Positions 43,942 to 53,718 of a stretch of DNA of 64,000 nucleotides are shown here, piece after piece. The notes under the pieces are model-generated. The model saw nothing but the letters and a program-made list of their open reading frames with translations. It made no database searches and was not told where the DNA came from. A program made the position numbers and the translations under genes. The DNA is from Sabethes cyaneus (lineage: Eukaryota; Arthropoda; Insecta; Diptera; Culicidae), in assembly GCF_943734655.1 (NCBI RefSeq), contig NC_071354.1, positions 81,251,822 to 81,315,821 on the forward strand, read 5' to 3'. Every line of letters begins with the position of its first letter. Within the stretch, counting starts at the first letter, position 1.

Positions 43942-44252
43942 TTAATCGCCAACTGTCGTACATGGTTTGCTCATTTGATAAATACCGACAGCAAATTGAC
44001 TCATACTCGTTTGTTTTCCCTTTTCTGCTACCATATACTTCGGGAGAATCCCCAGTTCGTTCTGATCAATCGAGTAAATCCGAACGATATCATTAGACCA
44101 ATTTGTCTTATTCTCAGTAAATGCCGCACTGTGTATACAGCCTCGATACCAAGCTCTAGAAACCCATTCGTTATTGAGTATGAGTGATTGTGGCATTGGT
44201 CATCGATTAGGTCGCATCTATAATTGCACTCTGATGAGCCGTAAATTATCAC
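43942..44252 (-). other. Unrecognised overlapping minus-strand open frames
   Basis: Two minus-strand frames overlap (43942-44196, 84 codons; 44028-44252, 74 codons). The first reads protein-like in part (NEWVSRAWYRGCIHSAAF, IYSIDQNELGILPKYMV). Neither has a domain I recognise, and the surrounding DNA is AT-rich. Could be a decayed exon or element; low certainty that it is coding. Confidence 0.2.
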
Positions 44253-45124
44253 CGAATTTCAAACAAAACAGAAAATCTCTTTTCTCAGCATACATTGTTT
44301 TTTATGCCTCTGAGTTTCGTATGTAAAACTGTACAGTGATTTTCATCATAGCATACAAGTTCAATATATCGTGAAAATAGAACAGGAGAAAGTGATTTTC
44401 AAATCCAGAAGGTGATATTCACTTCAGGTAAAAAACAATTTTAAATGCAGTTAATGAAAAGAAAAATCTTATGTCCAACAGCTGAACGCAATAGATGCTA
44501 AACCACAACATAAATTTTTTTGACGTAGGACTACGTCTTACGGCAAGTTTTGAGATAGGGTGTCATTCCAAAAAATCGAAAAATGCGAGCGTCACGAAAA
44601 ATGAAAGGTTTTGAGCGCAAATAGCTCAGCGGTTTTCCAATCGATTTTCAATATTCTTACACCAATCGATTGGAAAATCTTCTAAGAATTGACCCAAATA
44701 AAGAAAAGTTTGGATTCTTGATGTTGAACTATTGAAAAATTGAAAATAATGAACCTATGTTTTACCAGAATTCTCGCTTCGTGATTGGTTGTTGGAAATG
44801 ACGTCATCAAAGAAGAAACGCGTTTTCACGCTTCGGCTTATAATTCAGTCAATTTTCAATAGATGTCCAAGATATTTACACAAATTGATCGGGAAATCGA
44901 TTGAAAATATTGAAAATATAGAAAACTATTGATTTTGTTTTTGAAATTGAATTTGAAAAATTGTTGTTTTTGAATTGATTTTGAAAATTTGAATTATTTT
45001 CATATTTTTGCCTTCCCTCGTCAGTGCTTCCCTAGCACGGATGACAGAAATATATACGATATAAGCTATGGTTTAAGCTTCCTTATGATTGTATTTAATT
45101 TACGCCCTATAAAATCCGATCGAA
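44253..45124. repeat. AT-rich dispersed-repeat-like region
   Basis: Includes a GACGTAGGACTACGTC palindrome at 44521-44536, and the inverted pair TTTTCCAATCGATT (44633-44646) with AATCGATTGGAAAA (44656-44669). A later segment repeats TTGAAAATATTGAAAATATAG and TTGAAATTGAATTTGAAAAA phrases. It looks like an old non-autonomous element, but no ends could be defined. Confidence 0.4.
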
Positions 45125-45129
45125 AATTG

Positions 45130-45166
45130 TTGAGCTTCAGCTGTTGCTGCGGAAAAGAAGGTTTAA
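45130..45166 (+). pseudogene. Histone H2A pseudogene, 3' end only
   Basis: The last codons before TAA (45164-45166), CAGCTGTTGCTGC...GAAAAGAAGGTT, match the QAVLLPKKTEKKA end of H2A after a deletion. What follows is nearly identical over 100 bp to the sequence after the fuller H2A pseudogene at 45.6 kb, including the histone stem-loop 27 nt after the stop. Sequence to the left is not histone, so only the tail of the gene remains. Confidence 0.7.
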
Positions 45167-45192
45167 ATTTCCAGCATATCACGTCGAAAAAC

Positions 45193-45208
45193 CGTTCTTT
45201 TAAGAACG
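45193..45208 (+). promoter_or_regulatory. Histone mRNA 3' stem-loop
   Basis: CGTTCT-TTTA-AGAACG: a 6-bp stem with the 4-nt TTTA loop characteristic of replication-dependent histone mRNAs, bound by SLBP and cut downstream by the U7 machinery. The outer pair is C-G where G-C is usual. Position 27 nt after the stop codon is normal. Confidence 0.85.
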
Positions 45209-45569
45209 AAACATGTGTACATGAAGATTTGAAGAATTTTCACTCACAGATTTAAATTCTATTAAATATTAAAAATTAAATTCTATTACATACAGTAATA
45301 ATACGTAGCGTAATTTTTCTTTGGCAGCAAAAGGCGAACGGCTCACTGGTAACTTTGCTCTTTTGTCCAGACTGAAATTGAAATGCTCTATTTTTTATTT
45401 CACGTAGATGATAGAATGAAGAACCAAGAAAAATGGGTGTGGTCGTTTCTTGTCGCTTGCTCTGGTACATAATACGTGGTAAGCCGGTGAACAGCATTAT
45501 TCAAACGCTAGCTGAGCTAGTGCCAACATCGTTTGCCAGGCAGACGGAAGTCACGTACGACTCGTGCAC

Positions 45570-45847
45570 GTGTTCATTGGCGGCTGACCGTGTGACCGTG
45601 TGTTGGAGCTGAAGCACTCATTTCGCTGCCGTGATGGAATATCTGGCGACAGGAGTTCTGGAATTGGGAGGACATATGCTGTTCGCGACAACGAAACGAT
45701 CAGAATTATCGTCACTTGCAGCTGGCCATCCGCAACAACGAAGAGTTGAACAAATTGCTGTCCCGTGTCACCGCTGCTATGAGAAGTGTCTTTTCGAACA
45801 TTCAAACTGTTTTGTTGCTGCCCAAGAAGACGTTAAAGAAGGCTTAA
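45570..45847 (+). pseudogene. Histone H2A pseudogene
   Basis: Plus strand. VMEYLATGVLELGG (from about 45632) matches VMEYLAAEVLELAG of H2A; in another frame RHLQLAIRNNEELNKLLSRV then SNIQTVLLPKKTLKKA and stop (45845-45847) match the C-terminal half. A poor match to the GAGAPVYLAAV segment is upstream (45605-45630). The N-terminal half is missing or unrecognisable and the frame changes near 45670-45700. Nucleosome core protein in life; here non-functional. The gene ends with a good stem-loop, so it derives from a genomic histone cluster and not from a polyadenylated mRNA copy. Confidence 0.88.
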
Positions 45848-45873
45848 ATTTCCAGCATATCACGTCGAAAAAC

Positions 45874-45889
45874 CGTTCTTTTAAGAACG
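45874..45889 (+). promoter_or_regulatory. Histone mRNA 3' stem-loop
   Basis: CGTTCT-TTTA-AGAACG, identical to the first one and again 27 nt after the stop codon. A GAAGATTTGAGGAA stretch downstream could be the purine-rich element that pairs with U7 snRNA. Confidence 0.88.
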
Positions 45890-46025
45890 AAACATGTGTT
45901 CATGAAGATTTGAGGAATTTTCACTCACAGATTTAAATTCTATTTAATTTAGATTGATCTGATTGTTCGCTTCTTATCAAATAATTTTGACCGATCACCT
46001 GGTGGTTTTGTTCGCTTGTTGCTGG

Positions 46026-46335
46026 TGGTTCATTTCGTTGCCCTGATGGCATAGGTGTCTGCTGAAGTCCTGGAATTGGCAGGAAATATGCTGCTCGCGA
46101 CAACAAAACGACCAGAAGCATAAAGCATCCCACGTCACTTGCAGCTGGCCACTTGGAGTGGTATTTCGTCGTAATTCAGGACCATACACGAACGGTTTCG
46201 TTGATCGCATAGCTGCTGAGGCTTTCCGGTTGGTCCGTTGCAACAAGCCGTGCCTGGTTAGCGGTTATCGGTACTCCAATTTACCGAACAGAGAATTACG
46301 TTAAATGCGTTAGTGCAAGTTTATTGCAAGCAGGA
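46026..46335 (+). pseudogene. Chimeric histone pseudogene: H2A piece joined to H2B piece
   Basis: The left part (46055-46151) encodes AEVLELAGNMLLATTKR and PRHLQLAT, from H2A. About 35 bp later (46206-46248) RIAAEAFRLVRCNK matches RIAAEASRLAHYNK of H2B. Then diverged sequence corresponds to LLLPGELAKHAV of H2B (46263-46310). Frames are broken throughout. The two genes are normally separate and often divergent in insect histone clusters, so the join reflects deletion or unequal exchange. A third stem-loop follows. Confidence 0.8.
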
Positions 46336-46355
46336 GTTATGATAATCAAACAATC

Positions 46356-46371
46356 GGTTCTTTTAAGAGCC
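46356..46371 (+). promoter_or_regulatory. Histone mRNA 3' stem-loop
   Basis: GGTTCT-TTTA-AGAGCC followed by ACACA: close to the consensus histone stem-loop (G-C start, TTTA loop, CA-rich 3' flank). It follows the H2B-derived end of the chimeric pseudogene on the same strand. Confidence 0.9.
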
Positions 46372-46394
46372 ACACAACGATTGAAGAGTTTATT

Positions 46395-46625
46395 ATATTT
46401 TCTTGCCCAGTTAATACCATAATTAACACAGTCAACGAGGGAAACGTTGAATTTTTCGCCATTGAGGACGACCAACCAATGACGGCAATAAGTTTTCTGG
46501 TCACAGGTGACATTTTCTGCGACTTCCAATACGTCTGCAGGTTGTAAATGCTTTATCCGTGTCCTTTTGTAAGCCGCAGAAAAGTTGCGCAAAATTTTCA
46601 ACTTTTTGAAAACTCGCGCGTACCG
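46395..46625 (-). pseudogene. Possible divergent H2A pseudogene on the minus strand
   Basis: A 120-codon minus frame (46296-46658) contains DVLEVAENVTCDQKT and CRHWLVVLNGEKFN. At nucleotide level this tracks H2A (GTTCTGGAATTGGCAGGAAA; CGTCACTTGCAGCTGGCCAT) with many substitutions and small gaps. The open frame itself is not an H2A frame throughout. No minus-strand stem-loop follows. Being in a histone pseudogene cluster supports the call, but it remains tentative. Confidence 0.4.
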
Positions 46626-46911
46626 TCTACCGGTTACCAAAGGAAAAGCACTATTCAACGTAGAAACATATACAAATTTATTTACTGTTTGGTTTAGTTA
46701 CTAACTTGGTTTCGTTTTAATAAAATAGATTCAATCAATTCATGGATATAACTCCAAAATCGGTTGAGGATTGAATGTATACAATGTTTCTACTTTGATG
46801 ACCGTTACGGATGTAGCTTGTATACATGAAGAATCGTATTATTATATACATGGATGCATCCTACTATCGCTACAAAGAGATTTACGTTGCCCTACGTCAC
46901 CTATGCGGTCG

Positions 46912-46992
46912 TGTCTTGTGCACAACCCCTCTGATTTTTTTGTCCTGGTCTTTTTCCAGGACAAAAAAATCAGAGGGGTTGTGCACAAGACA
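46912..46992. mobile_element. Perfect 37-bp hairpin (foldback element)
   Basis: Arms 46912-46948 and 46956-46992 are exact reverse complements over 37 bp (TGTCTTGTGCACAACCCC...), with a 7-nt loop. Perfect arms mean recent origin or gene conversion. No TA or other target duplication is evident. It could be a tiny DNA transposon, an inverted duplication, or a source of a hairpin RNA. Confidence 0.75.
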
Positions 46993-49479
46993 TCAAGCCA
47001 CCAGCTGTCATATCCAAGCAGCGGTTTTGGCAGCACTGCGATTTGTTGTTTTCTGTCATCTGAAACGGAACATTAATCATTTCCACTCACAACAGTATGA
47101 GTATTCATGTATTCACAACACTTTTATATGAACAAACTTGCTTCCTATTATACCTTAGAGCAATAAACATGCGGTTTCGAAATTGTCCGTAGTTTTCATT
47201 TACCGTTTCGTGGTTCCTTGTTTTGTTCCTGACTGGAGTTAGCCTGATTCCTAATACCAGCTGCGTTTGATTCGAAAAGACTTGTAGGATAAAGTTTGCT
47301 TTTTATTGATTTTCACTGGTCAAACGTGAATATCAGTTTGTTACAATATCACAGGGCGCTGATATTCTATATTCTCGTGCATGAAGTTCATGTTTGCTGC
47401 ATTTAGTTATTATGTACTGTTCAATATTTTCACCTAATTATTTGTAAACCTAATCTTAGAACCACCCTACACCAGTAATCAATTGAACTGATAACGGCGA
47501 GAGTTAGGGAACTCATTCTCATCGGCACTGATATTACAAATCTAGTACTAGATCGTATGATCGTTGTGTGAAAGAGATGTCAATTCGTGTTCTTCGTGTT
47601 CGAATAAGATCAAGATCAAGATCACTTTAGATCAGTAAGTTGGTTCCAATAAATCGTTTGACGAATCCAGTCGCGTTTTTTACGTATCGCAATGAAGTGT
47701 CATCATTTAAAGCTCCGCGGTTTTTACTGTGCCCGAAATCACCAGCGACCGCAGGTCGAAGAAGTTATTTTGTACATGTACGTTTGATCAAAGCAAGCAG
47801 ATTTTCAATGCAAGGTAGACTGATAATCTAAAAGTTTAAACGTTATGCTGATGAATATTAACAGCACTGGTAGGATGACCATCAAATCTAAAGGGTGTCC
47901 AAGGTAAAATTACCTTGCAATCACAATTAATCCTAACCTTTCATCGTTTGGGTGAATTCCTTCAAATTTCTTTCAGGGTGTTTTGTTTACGCTGCTTAAC
48001 CTTGAAGGGGAAATGAGCAATCGCTTCTTTTCGTCGAAAACCCCAATTTTGCAGGTAGTTTTGGGCCCAAATCAGGGGCTTTTCAGAAATGTATTCACTG
48101 CATTCTTTCTGCTAATCTGAAAACAGAGAACATATTTTCATGAACAGAATGTTTGTTTCAAACCAAAAAACTGCTTTTGAAATTAACAGAATTAATGACG
48201 ACTCATTTCTCCTTAATCGGCAGTTATGCAATAGTCACAAAAATGGTGTCTATTGAACAGTTCGTGCCCGCAAAATAAAGTATACTAGCTAAAGCCCGCG
48301 GCTGATAAATGACTGGGTAATGCATAACACCGTTATCTCGTGTACCTGCAGTCAATGTTGCTATTCATCGATAAAAGTACTGATTCGGTTCGAAACACAC
48401 TCAAAGGTGACTCCTGGCAATGCCTTTCCAGCTGAGAATTATTTAATGCGAGTGAGAGAAAAGCGAATTACCACTCACTCTTTTTCATGCAATGATTTGA
48501 TCGCTAGTGATGCCAATCAAAAACGAATACCTCGTGTTTAGACTCATCGCGATGAGTAGCTTTGATTTATCAATTTTGGAAAACAGGCAAAAGCGCTATC
48601 GGATATTGAATTATACCGTCAAAAAAACATGTACCTAACATTTATGTTGGTTTTTCAGTTCGACTATTAGCACCTGAGATACTTGGAATATACATTTTTG
48701 TGACATAATACATAAATGCACTTCAAACCCTTTGGGTTAAAAACACTCAAAAAAAAAATGCACTTCAAAACATCAACGTTCTTCTACACCCAGAAGACTT
48801 TTAATCTCATAAACTTATTTTAACATGCTATTCATAATTTTTCAACATTCACGTTGAGTGCACCAGGATCAATTTTGAACAGTAGCCGACGATATTTTTA
48901 TTATCGGCCTTTATCGTTAGTCACACAAGAAGTAGATGTATTATTTTTCATAGCTTCGAACCTTCGAGGCACCAATTATAATAATAATATTGCACCAGGT
49001 TTGCATTTCATTGAAACTAAATCTTGAAACCATTTTGTTTGTCCGCGTGCCGCTTGAAGTTACTGGTTGTGTATGACGTTGAGTATATGTTGACGTTTGA
49101 CAAGTTCATAATTATTATATGTGATACGAATAACGTTTTATATTTGAACGAGCAATATTTTTTTTTTTTTTGTAATTTGCCAAAAAATATGTTTGTTTAC
49201 GTTTCATCGCAAAATACATTCTCGGTTGGATGACAGCGATTAACGATGATTATAGCGATGAGTGTGAGTATTTTCGAGCGTAATCAATATGAATTGATTG
49301 ATTGCTCACCAGTTTTTGCGTCGGCGATTCATCGCGAGCAATCAGGATACGATAGAGTTGCCAGTTGATAAAATTTAAATCGCTGATGAGCAGGTGATGA
49401 GCCTTCATCGTGATGAAAATTTGCAACATTGCCTGCAGTTATAAAATAAACCCCACAATGCACCCATTTTGCACGATGG
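46993..49479. other. No recognisable gene
   Basis: About 2.5 kb, AT-rich, without a recognised gene. At 48285-48303 the minus strand reads GCCGCGGGCTTTAGCTAG, which is Helitron-end-like (see findings). A T12 tract lies near 49160. Open frames at 48320-48541 and 49024-49233 have no recognised domain. Confidence 0.4.
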
Positions 49480-51222
49480 AACATTCGGAACGACACCTGG
49501 AAATAGAGGGGCCTGCTCTCAGATCGATCACTGCTGATGTCGCAGACGTGCGATCCTTCCGGGGGCCAAACGTCGATTCGGATCACTATCTCGTAGTAAG
49601 CAAGATCAGCGCCCGGTGATCCAACGTATTCAAATCGAAACCAACGAAACGAGGAAGATACGACAGAACATTTGGCGGTTATCAGCGGAAGGAGTTGCTG
49701 CAGAGTACTTTCGGAAGACTGATGAGTGGATCGGTGAACATTTCGGAGAGAACCTGAACGAACAATGGAGACACATTCACGACGCGATAAGTACTACAGC
49801 GCGGGAAGTGTTGGGTACTACTGCTGCAGCCACTTCCAGTGAGTGGTTTGACGCAGAGTGCCAGCGAGTGACTGATGAGAAGAATCGAGCCAGAAGTCAC
49901 ATATTGACTGCAACTGTGACACGCCAGAACAGAGAGAAATACCGAGATGCTAGAGCTGCCGAAAACAGACTTCACCGTTGTAAGAAACGTCAGCAGTGGG
50001 ATCGCGAAATAACATTTCGGTGCATTGTTGAATGGTGAACAAGATGGAGCAGTCAACAGAAACAGGATAACGATTGAGGATGATGGACAAGCTGTGGATG
50101 GACAAGCTGTGGATGAGGTTAGGAAAGCAGCGAGAGAGCTGAAAAACGGCAAGGCAGTTGGAAAGGACGGCATCCCCGCCGAACTTTTGAAAGTCGGGAG
50201 CGAACGGCTGTATTGTGCAATCCATCAGGTTATACTAAAAGTATGGGCTAAGGAAGTATCACCTACGGACTGGTTGGAAGGTCTCATATGCCCTATTTAC
50301 AAAAAGGGCCATCGACTCAAATGCAGCAACTATCGAGGCATTACTCTCCTCAATTCTGCATACAAAATTTTCTCCCGCATCCCGTTTCTCAGACTGAGGG
50401 CTAAAACCTTTTTTGGCGAATACCAGTGCGGTTTTCGAGAAAGACGCTCTACGACGGACCGAATGTTCACAATGCGACAGATCCTCGATAAATTCCGGGA
50501 ATACAACTTGCAGACTCACCTTTTGTTTATAGACTTCAAGGCGGCGTACGAGTCAGTTTAACGAAATGAGATGTGCCAGATTATGCTTAAACACGGTTTT
50601 CCAACAAAACTGATTAGGCTGATACGTGCTACCCTTGATGGTTCAAAATCAAGCGTCAGGATAGCGGGGGAGACATCGAACTCGTTTGTGATGTTAGATG
50701 GTTTGAAGCAAGGTGATGGACTATCGAATTTGCTGTTCAACATTGCATTGGAAGGTGCTATTCGAAGGACAAGCGTGCAGAGAAGCGGTACCATCATCAC
50801 GAAATCTCATATGCTCCTAGGGCTCGTGGACGACATCGATATCATCGGTATTAACCGTAGAGCTGTGAAAGAAGCGTACACGCATCTTAAGAAGAAGGCT
50901 GCGAGGATAGGGCTTATCATAAATTCTACCAAAACAAAGTATATGGTGGCTGGTAGAGAGCGTGGTAGCCCTTCGGGCGTTGGGATTGCGGTGGTAATAG
51001 ATGGAGATACTTGTGAAGTAGTCGACGAATGACTTCGATGACTGATGACTTCGAGGCAGTCCCGTACCCGTTGAATGAGCGCTGTTGACGAGGATGCTAG
51101 AACAGCGGATGTTAGGGGCAACTGGAGAGCGGCAGCCCAAGCCCGAGTATTGTGAAGACGGCTCCAGAATGCGGCATGGATTATCGAAGCGGATTGTTAC
51201 CGAAAAAGTAAAGTTAGTAAAA
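49480..51222 (+). mobile_element. RTE family B-like copy, endonuclease end to 3' region
   Basis: Plus strand, second-best RTE copy. Fragment 1 ends the endonuclease (RSFRGPNVDSDHYLVV). Frame 2 (49616-50038) is the linker with SSEWFDAECQRVTDEKNRA. Frame 3 (50025-50561) opens the RT: RELKNGKAVGKDGIPAELLK, CPIYKKGHRLKCSNYRGITL, the GEYQCGFRERRSTTDRMFT segment and LLFIDFKAAYESV (motif A), then a stop. Frame 4 (50571-51032) has GLKQGDGLSNLLFNIALEGA (motif B) and LLGLVDDIDIIG, where FADD has become LVDD. After a large deletion GNWRAAAQARVL ends it near 51160. Several stops: inactive. Confidence 0.9.
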
Positions 51223-51379
51223 TAAGCTAAAGCCCGCGCTTGTTGGAAGCGAATCGGAGGTACTAATCCTAATTTTCAATAATCTCTAAAAAATACTTTT
51301 GCGATGTGATAATATAAACGAATATACGAATACTAATAATTCTGCGCCCTTCCCATACCAGCCACATCCAATTTTGCTG

Positions 51380-52734
51380 CGGATGACCAAGTGTTCGTGA
51401 GGTTCTCGCACCAGAAATATCTGGAGTACAACATGTCCACGAATCATATTTTTGTGGATTCCAGAGCAGCATACGATACAGTTGAACGCGAACAGCTACG
51501 GCAGAAAATGCATGAGTACGGTTTTCCAGACAAACTAACGCGACTGATCAAAACTACCCTGGAGCGAGTGATCGAGGGCCTTTCGAGTCCATTCTAATAA
51601 CACAGAGCGTTGCGGCAAGGGAATGAACAGTCCTGTGTGTTATTCAACATTGCTAATGACGGTGTGACCTGGCAAGCGGGCATCGAAATGAGAGAAACGA
51701 TCTTCAGCAAAAGTAGCCAACTCCTAACCTTCGCAGACGACCTGGTTAGCATTACTAGAAACCTTTGGACGGTGGAGGCAATCCTTGCCACACTAAAACC
51801 GAAGGCTAGGAGGATTGTGCTACAAATAAATGCTTCGAAAACCGATATTGAGGCTCCAGAGAACACATCGTTTGCCTCCCATGGACAACCCAGCTGGCAT
51901 TTTTATATGTATATCAAAGTAAAAAATCAGCATTACGTGTAGATATGCATGCTAATAAATCGTATTTGATGCGCATAATTGGCATATCCGTACTATTTTC
52001 GAGGCCCTATACGTGATGAGGAATAATTGTATGCATTTTCTGTATATAAGTATGTATACACGATATAATCCGATTAAGCGCGACTCGTTCTATACTACTA
52101 TACAATTCTATGCTGAAAATCGCATGTGTGTCAGTTATTATCATTATATACGACTGAAAATCAACTTGGGCGCACTTTATTAAGCATTAGTTACGATTCT
52201 GACTTTGTTAAGAGATATTTACGATAATTTTCGTACATTGATGTACGATTTGGTGCTAACTGAGAATGACTGTTGACGGCGATGAACTGAAAATGGTGGA
52301 TGAGTTCATATATTTGGGATCTATGGTCACCGCCGACAATAATATGAGTTAGGAGATTCAACGACGCATTCAAGGTGGAAGTCGAGCATACTTTTTCATC
52401 CGCAAGACGCTTCGATTAAGGAGCATACGCCACCGCACAAAGCTGATGATGTACAAAACGTTTATCAGGTGTTTCGAACTGTTTTTGGCGGATTACAAGC
52501 GGATAACGGAGAGTGGCGTAGACGTATGAAGCTCGAGTTACATACACTACTTGGAGCGATTCCCATTGTACACATGGCGAAAGTTGGGAGACTACGGTGG
52601 GCCAGCCACGCCGCAAAGATGTCGGACGACTGTGCAGTGAAATTCGTTCTCATCAAGAACCCCAGCCGCACCAGGAATAAAGGGGGCCAACGTTGGCGAC
52701 GAGTAAACCAGGACCGAGTACTAGAAAACTTTAG
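51380..52734 (+). mobile_element. RTE family A copy, RT to C-terminal region
   Basis: Plus strand. It begins in the RT (QKYLEYNMSTNHIFVDSRAA, motif A with its Asp), then LRQGNEQSCVLFNIANDGV (motif B) and LLTFADDLVSI (FADD intact). After QINASKT the coding sequence is interrupted by a MITE (51889-52264). It resumes with MTVDGDELKMVDEFIYLGS, then frame-broken KTFIR, VFRTVFGGLQADNGEW and RLRWASHAAKMSDD. Its right end is cut at a hAT-type MITE (target copy 52735-52742). No tail. Inactive. Confidence 0.9.
51889..52264. mobile_element. MITE with CCCAGCTGGCA ends, copy 2
   Basis: Same element as at 13029-13459 but at a different place in an RTE family A copy (just before TVDGDEL). Ends are CCCAGCTGGCA and TGCTAACTGAG. 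Shared interior phrases: ACGTGATGAGGAATAA, TGTGTGTCAGTTA, AATCAACTTGGGCGC, AGAGATATTTACGATAATTT. No coding capacity. Confidence 0.85.
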
Positions 52735-52742
52735 ATTCAGTC
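52735..52742. repeat. 8-bp target-site duplication, left (right copy 53101-53108)
   Basis: ATTCAGTC on both sides of the CGGGT-rich MITE. Eight base pairs is the target duplication length of hAT transposons. Confidence 0.9.
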
Positions 52743-53100
52743 TAGAGATGGTCGGGTAGCGGAAAATTTACCCGAAACCCGCACCCGTACCCGTACCCGC
52801 CGGGTACGGGTCGGGTTCGGGTATTGAAAAAAAATAATTTGCGGGTTCGGGTCGGGTACGGGTTTTTAATTTTTGGTTTTGAAACCGGGTACGGGTCGGG
52901 TCGGGTATCCATTGACCTCATTTAACACTAAAAATTGTCGGGTACCCGGACCCGTACCCGTGCCCGACGGGTTGCGGTCGGGTTCGGGTATCAAAAAAAA
53001 TAAACTTGCGGGTTCGGGTCGGGCACGGTTTTTTATTTTTTTTCTCAACCGGGTACGGGTCGGGTTCGGGTATTCAAATTTTCATACCCGACCATCTCTA
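52743..53100. mobile_element. hAT-type MITE with CGGGTACGGGT interior
   Basis: Perfect 16-bp inverted ends, TAGAGATGGTCGGGTA and its reverse complement, with an exact 8-bp target duplication, define the element (358 bp). The interior is an iterated CGGGTTCGGGT / ACCCGTACCCG motif separated by A-rich stretches, in both orientations. It encodes nothing. Open frames rich in Pro/Gly/Arg across it are artefacts of the repeat. Mobilised in trans by a hAT transposase if one exists. Confidence 0.92.
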
Positions 53101-53209
53101 ATTCAGTCAGCTATCATGACCTTTTTTACCAAAGCCCATTGCTTACTCACTCTATCAGTTTATCTATTTATTTAATTTTACTGGTTTCGACTGTGAATAG
53201 TGTTTGGTT

Positions 53210-53321
53210 TAGGTATACGGCTTTTGCAGTCCACGAAATGATTTTAAAACGATATTTGTTGTATATCCGACGTTTCGGCCGTTTTAAAATCATTTCGTGG
53301 ACTGCAAAAGCCGTATACCTA
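53210..53321. mobile_element. Perfect 42-bp hairpin (foldback element)
   Basis: Arms 53210-53251 (TAGGTATACGGCTTTTGCAG...) and 53280-53321 are exact reverse complements over 42 bp with a 28-nt loop. Ends are TA...TA, compatible with Tc1/mariner-type insertion, though the TA belongs to the arms. The loop contains CCGACGTTTCGGC, itself a small hairpin. Confidence 0.75.
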
Positions 53322-53718
53322 CTTATTTAATTATTTCCCCTGATACTAGTCTATTCACATTAAATTCACGTAGGTATTACGTATAAAGTTGAGTGGAAAA
53401 TTTTATAATCTGCCTTTCTTTTAATGTTGCAAATCGAGCGAGAAGCAAATGGCGCTCATTCTTACGCGAACGAGTGTGAGAAACATAGCATCTAACGCTT
53501 ACCACACTGACGAAAGCGTACGATAAACAGCCGCTGGGGCTGAGTGCATATACTCTGCTAATGGGTGGCAACTAAAATTTTGGAATTTTTTTGCGGCCCT
53601 TATGCTCAACAACAAACGAGCTCAGAGAGAAATGAGAGTATGTATGTGTTAAATCTCTCTCTCTCCTCTTTTTGTTAATATTTTTTGTTTTGTTTATGCT
53701 TACCCAGTTTTGCTAAAA
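53322..53718. other. No recognisable gene
   Basis: About 400 bp before the mariner relic, partly AT-rich, with a (CT)n-like stretch near 53655-53670. It may include the left terminal region of the mariner element, but no inverted end could be matched. Confidence 0.35.

Noticed and set aside
43942..44252. Endogenous viral protein fragment
   Set aside because: The translation looked protein-like but I could match it to no viral family with confidence; left as unrecognised.
45989..46246. Independent small proteins between the histone relics
   Set aside because: They overlap sequence that aligns with H2A and H2B in other frames.
46296..46658. Intact 120-codon host gene on the minus strand
   Set aside because: Nucleotide similarity to H2A runs across it in shifting frames, so the open frame is probably incidental.
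52743..53100. Telomere- or centromere-like G-rich repeat
   Set aside because: Defined 16-bp inverted ends and 8-bp target copies show a transposon; the motif is present in both orientations.
52866..53175. Pro/Gly/Arg-rich frames over the CGGGT element
   Set aside because: Translations of the iterated motif in a non-coding hAT MITE.
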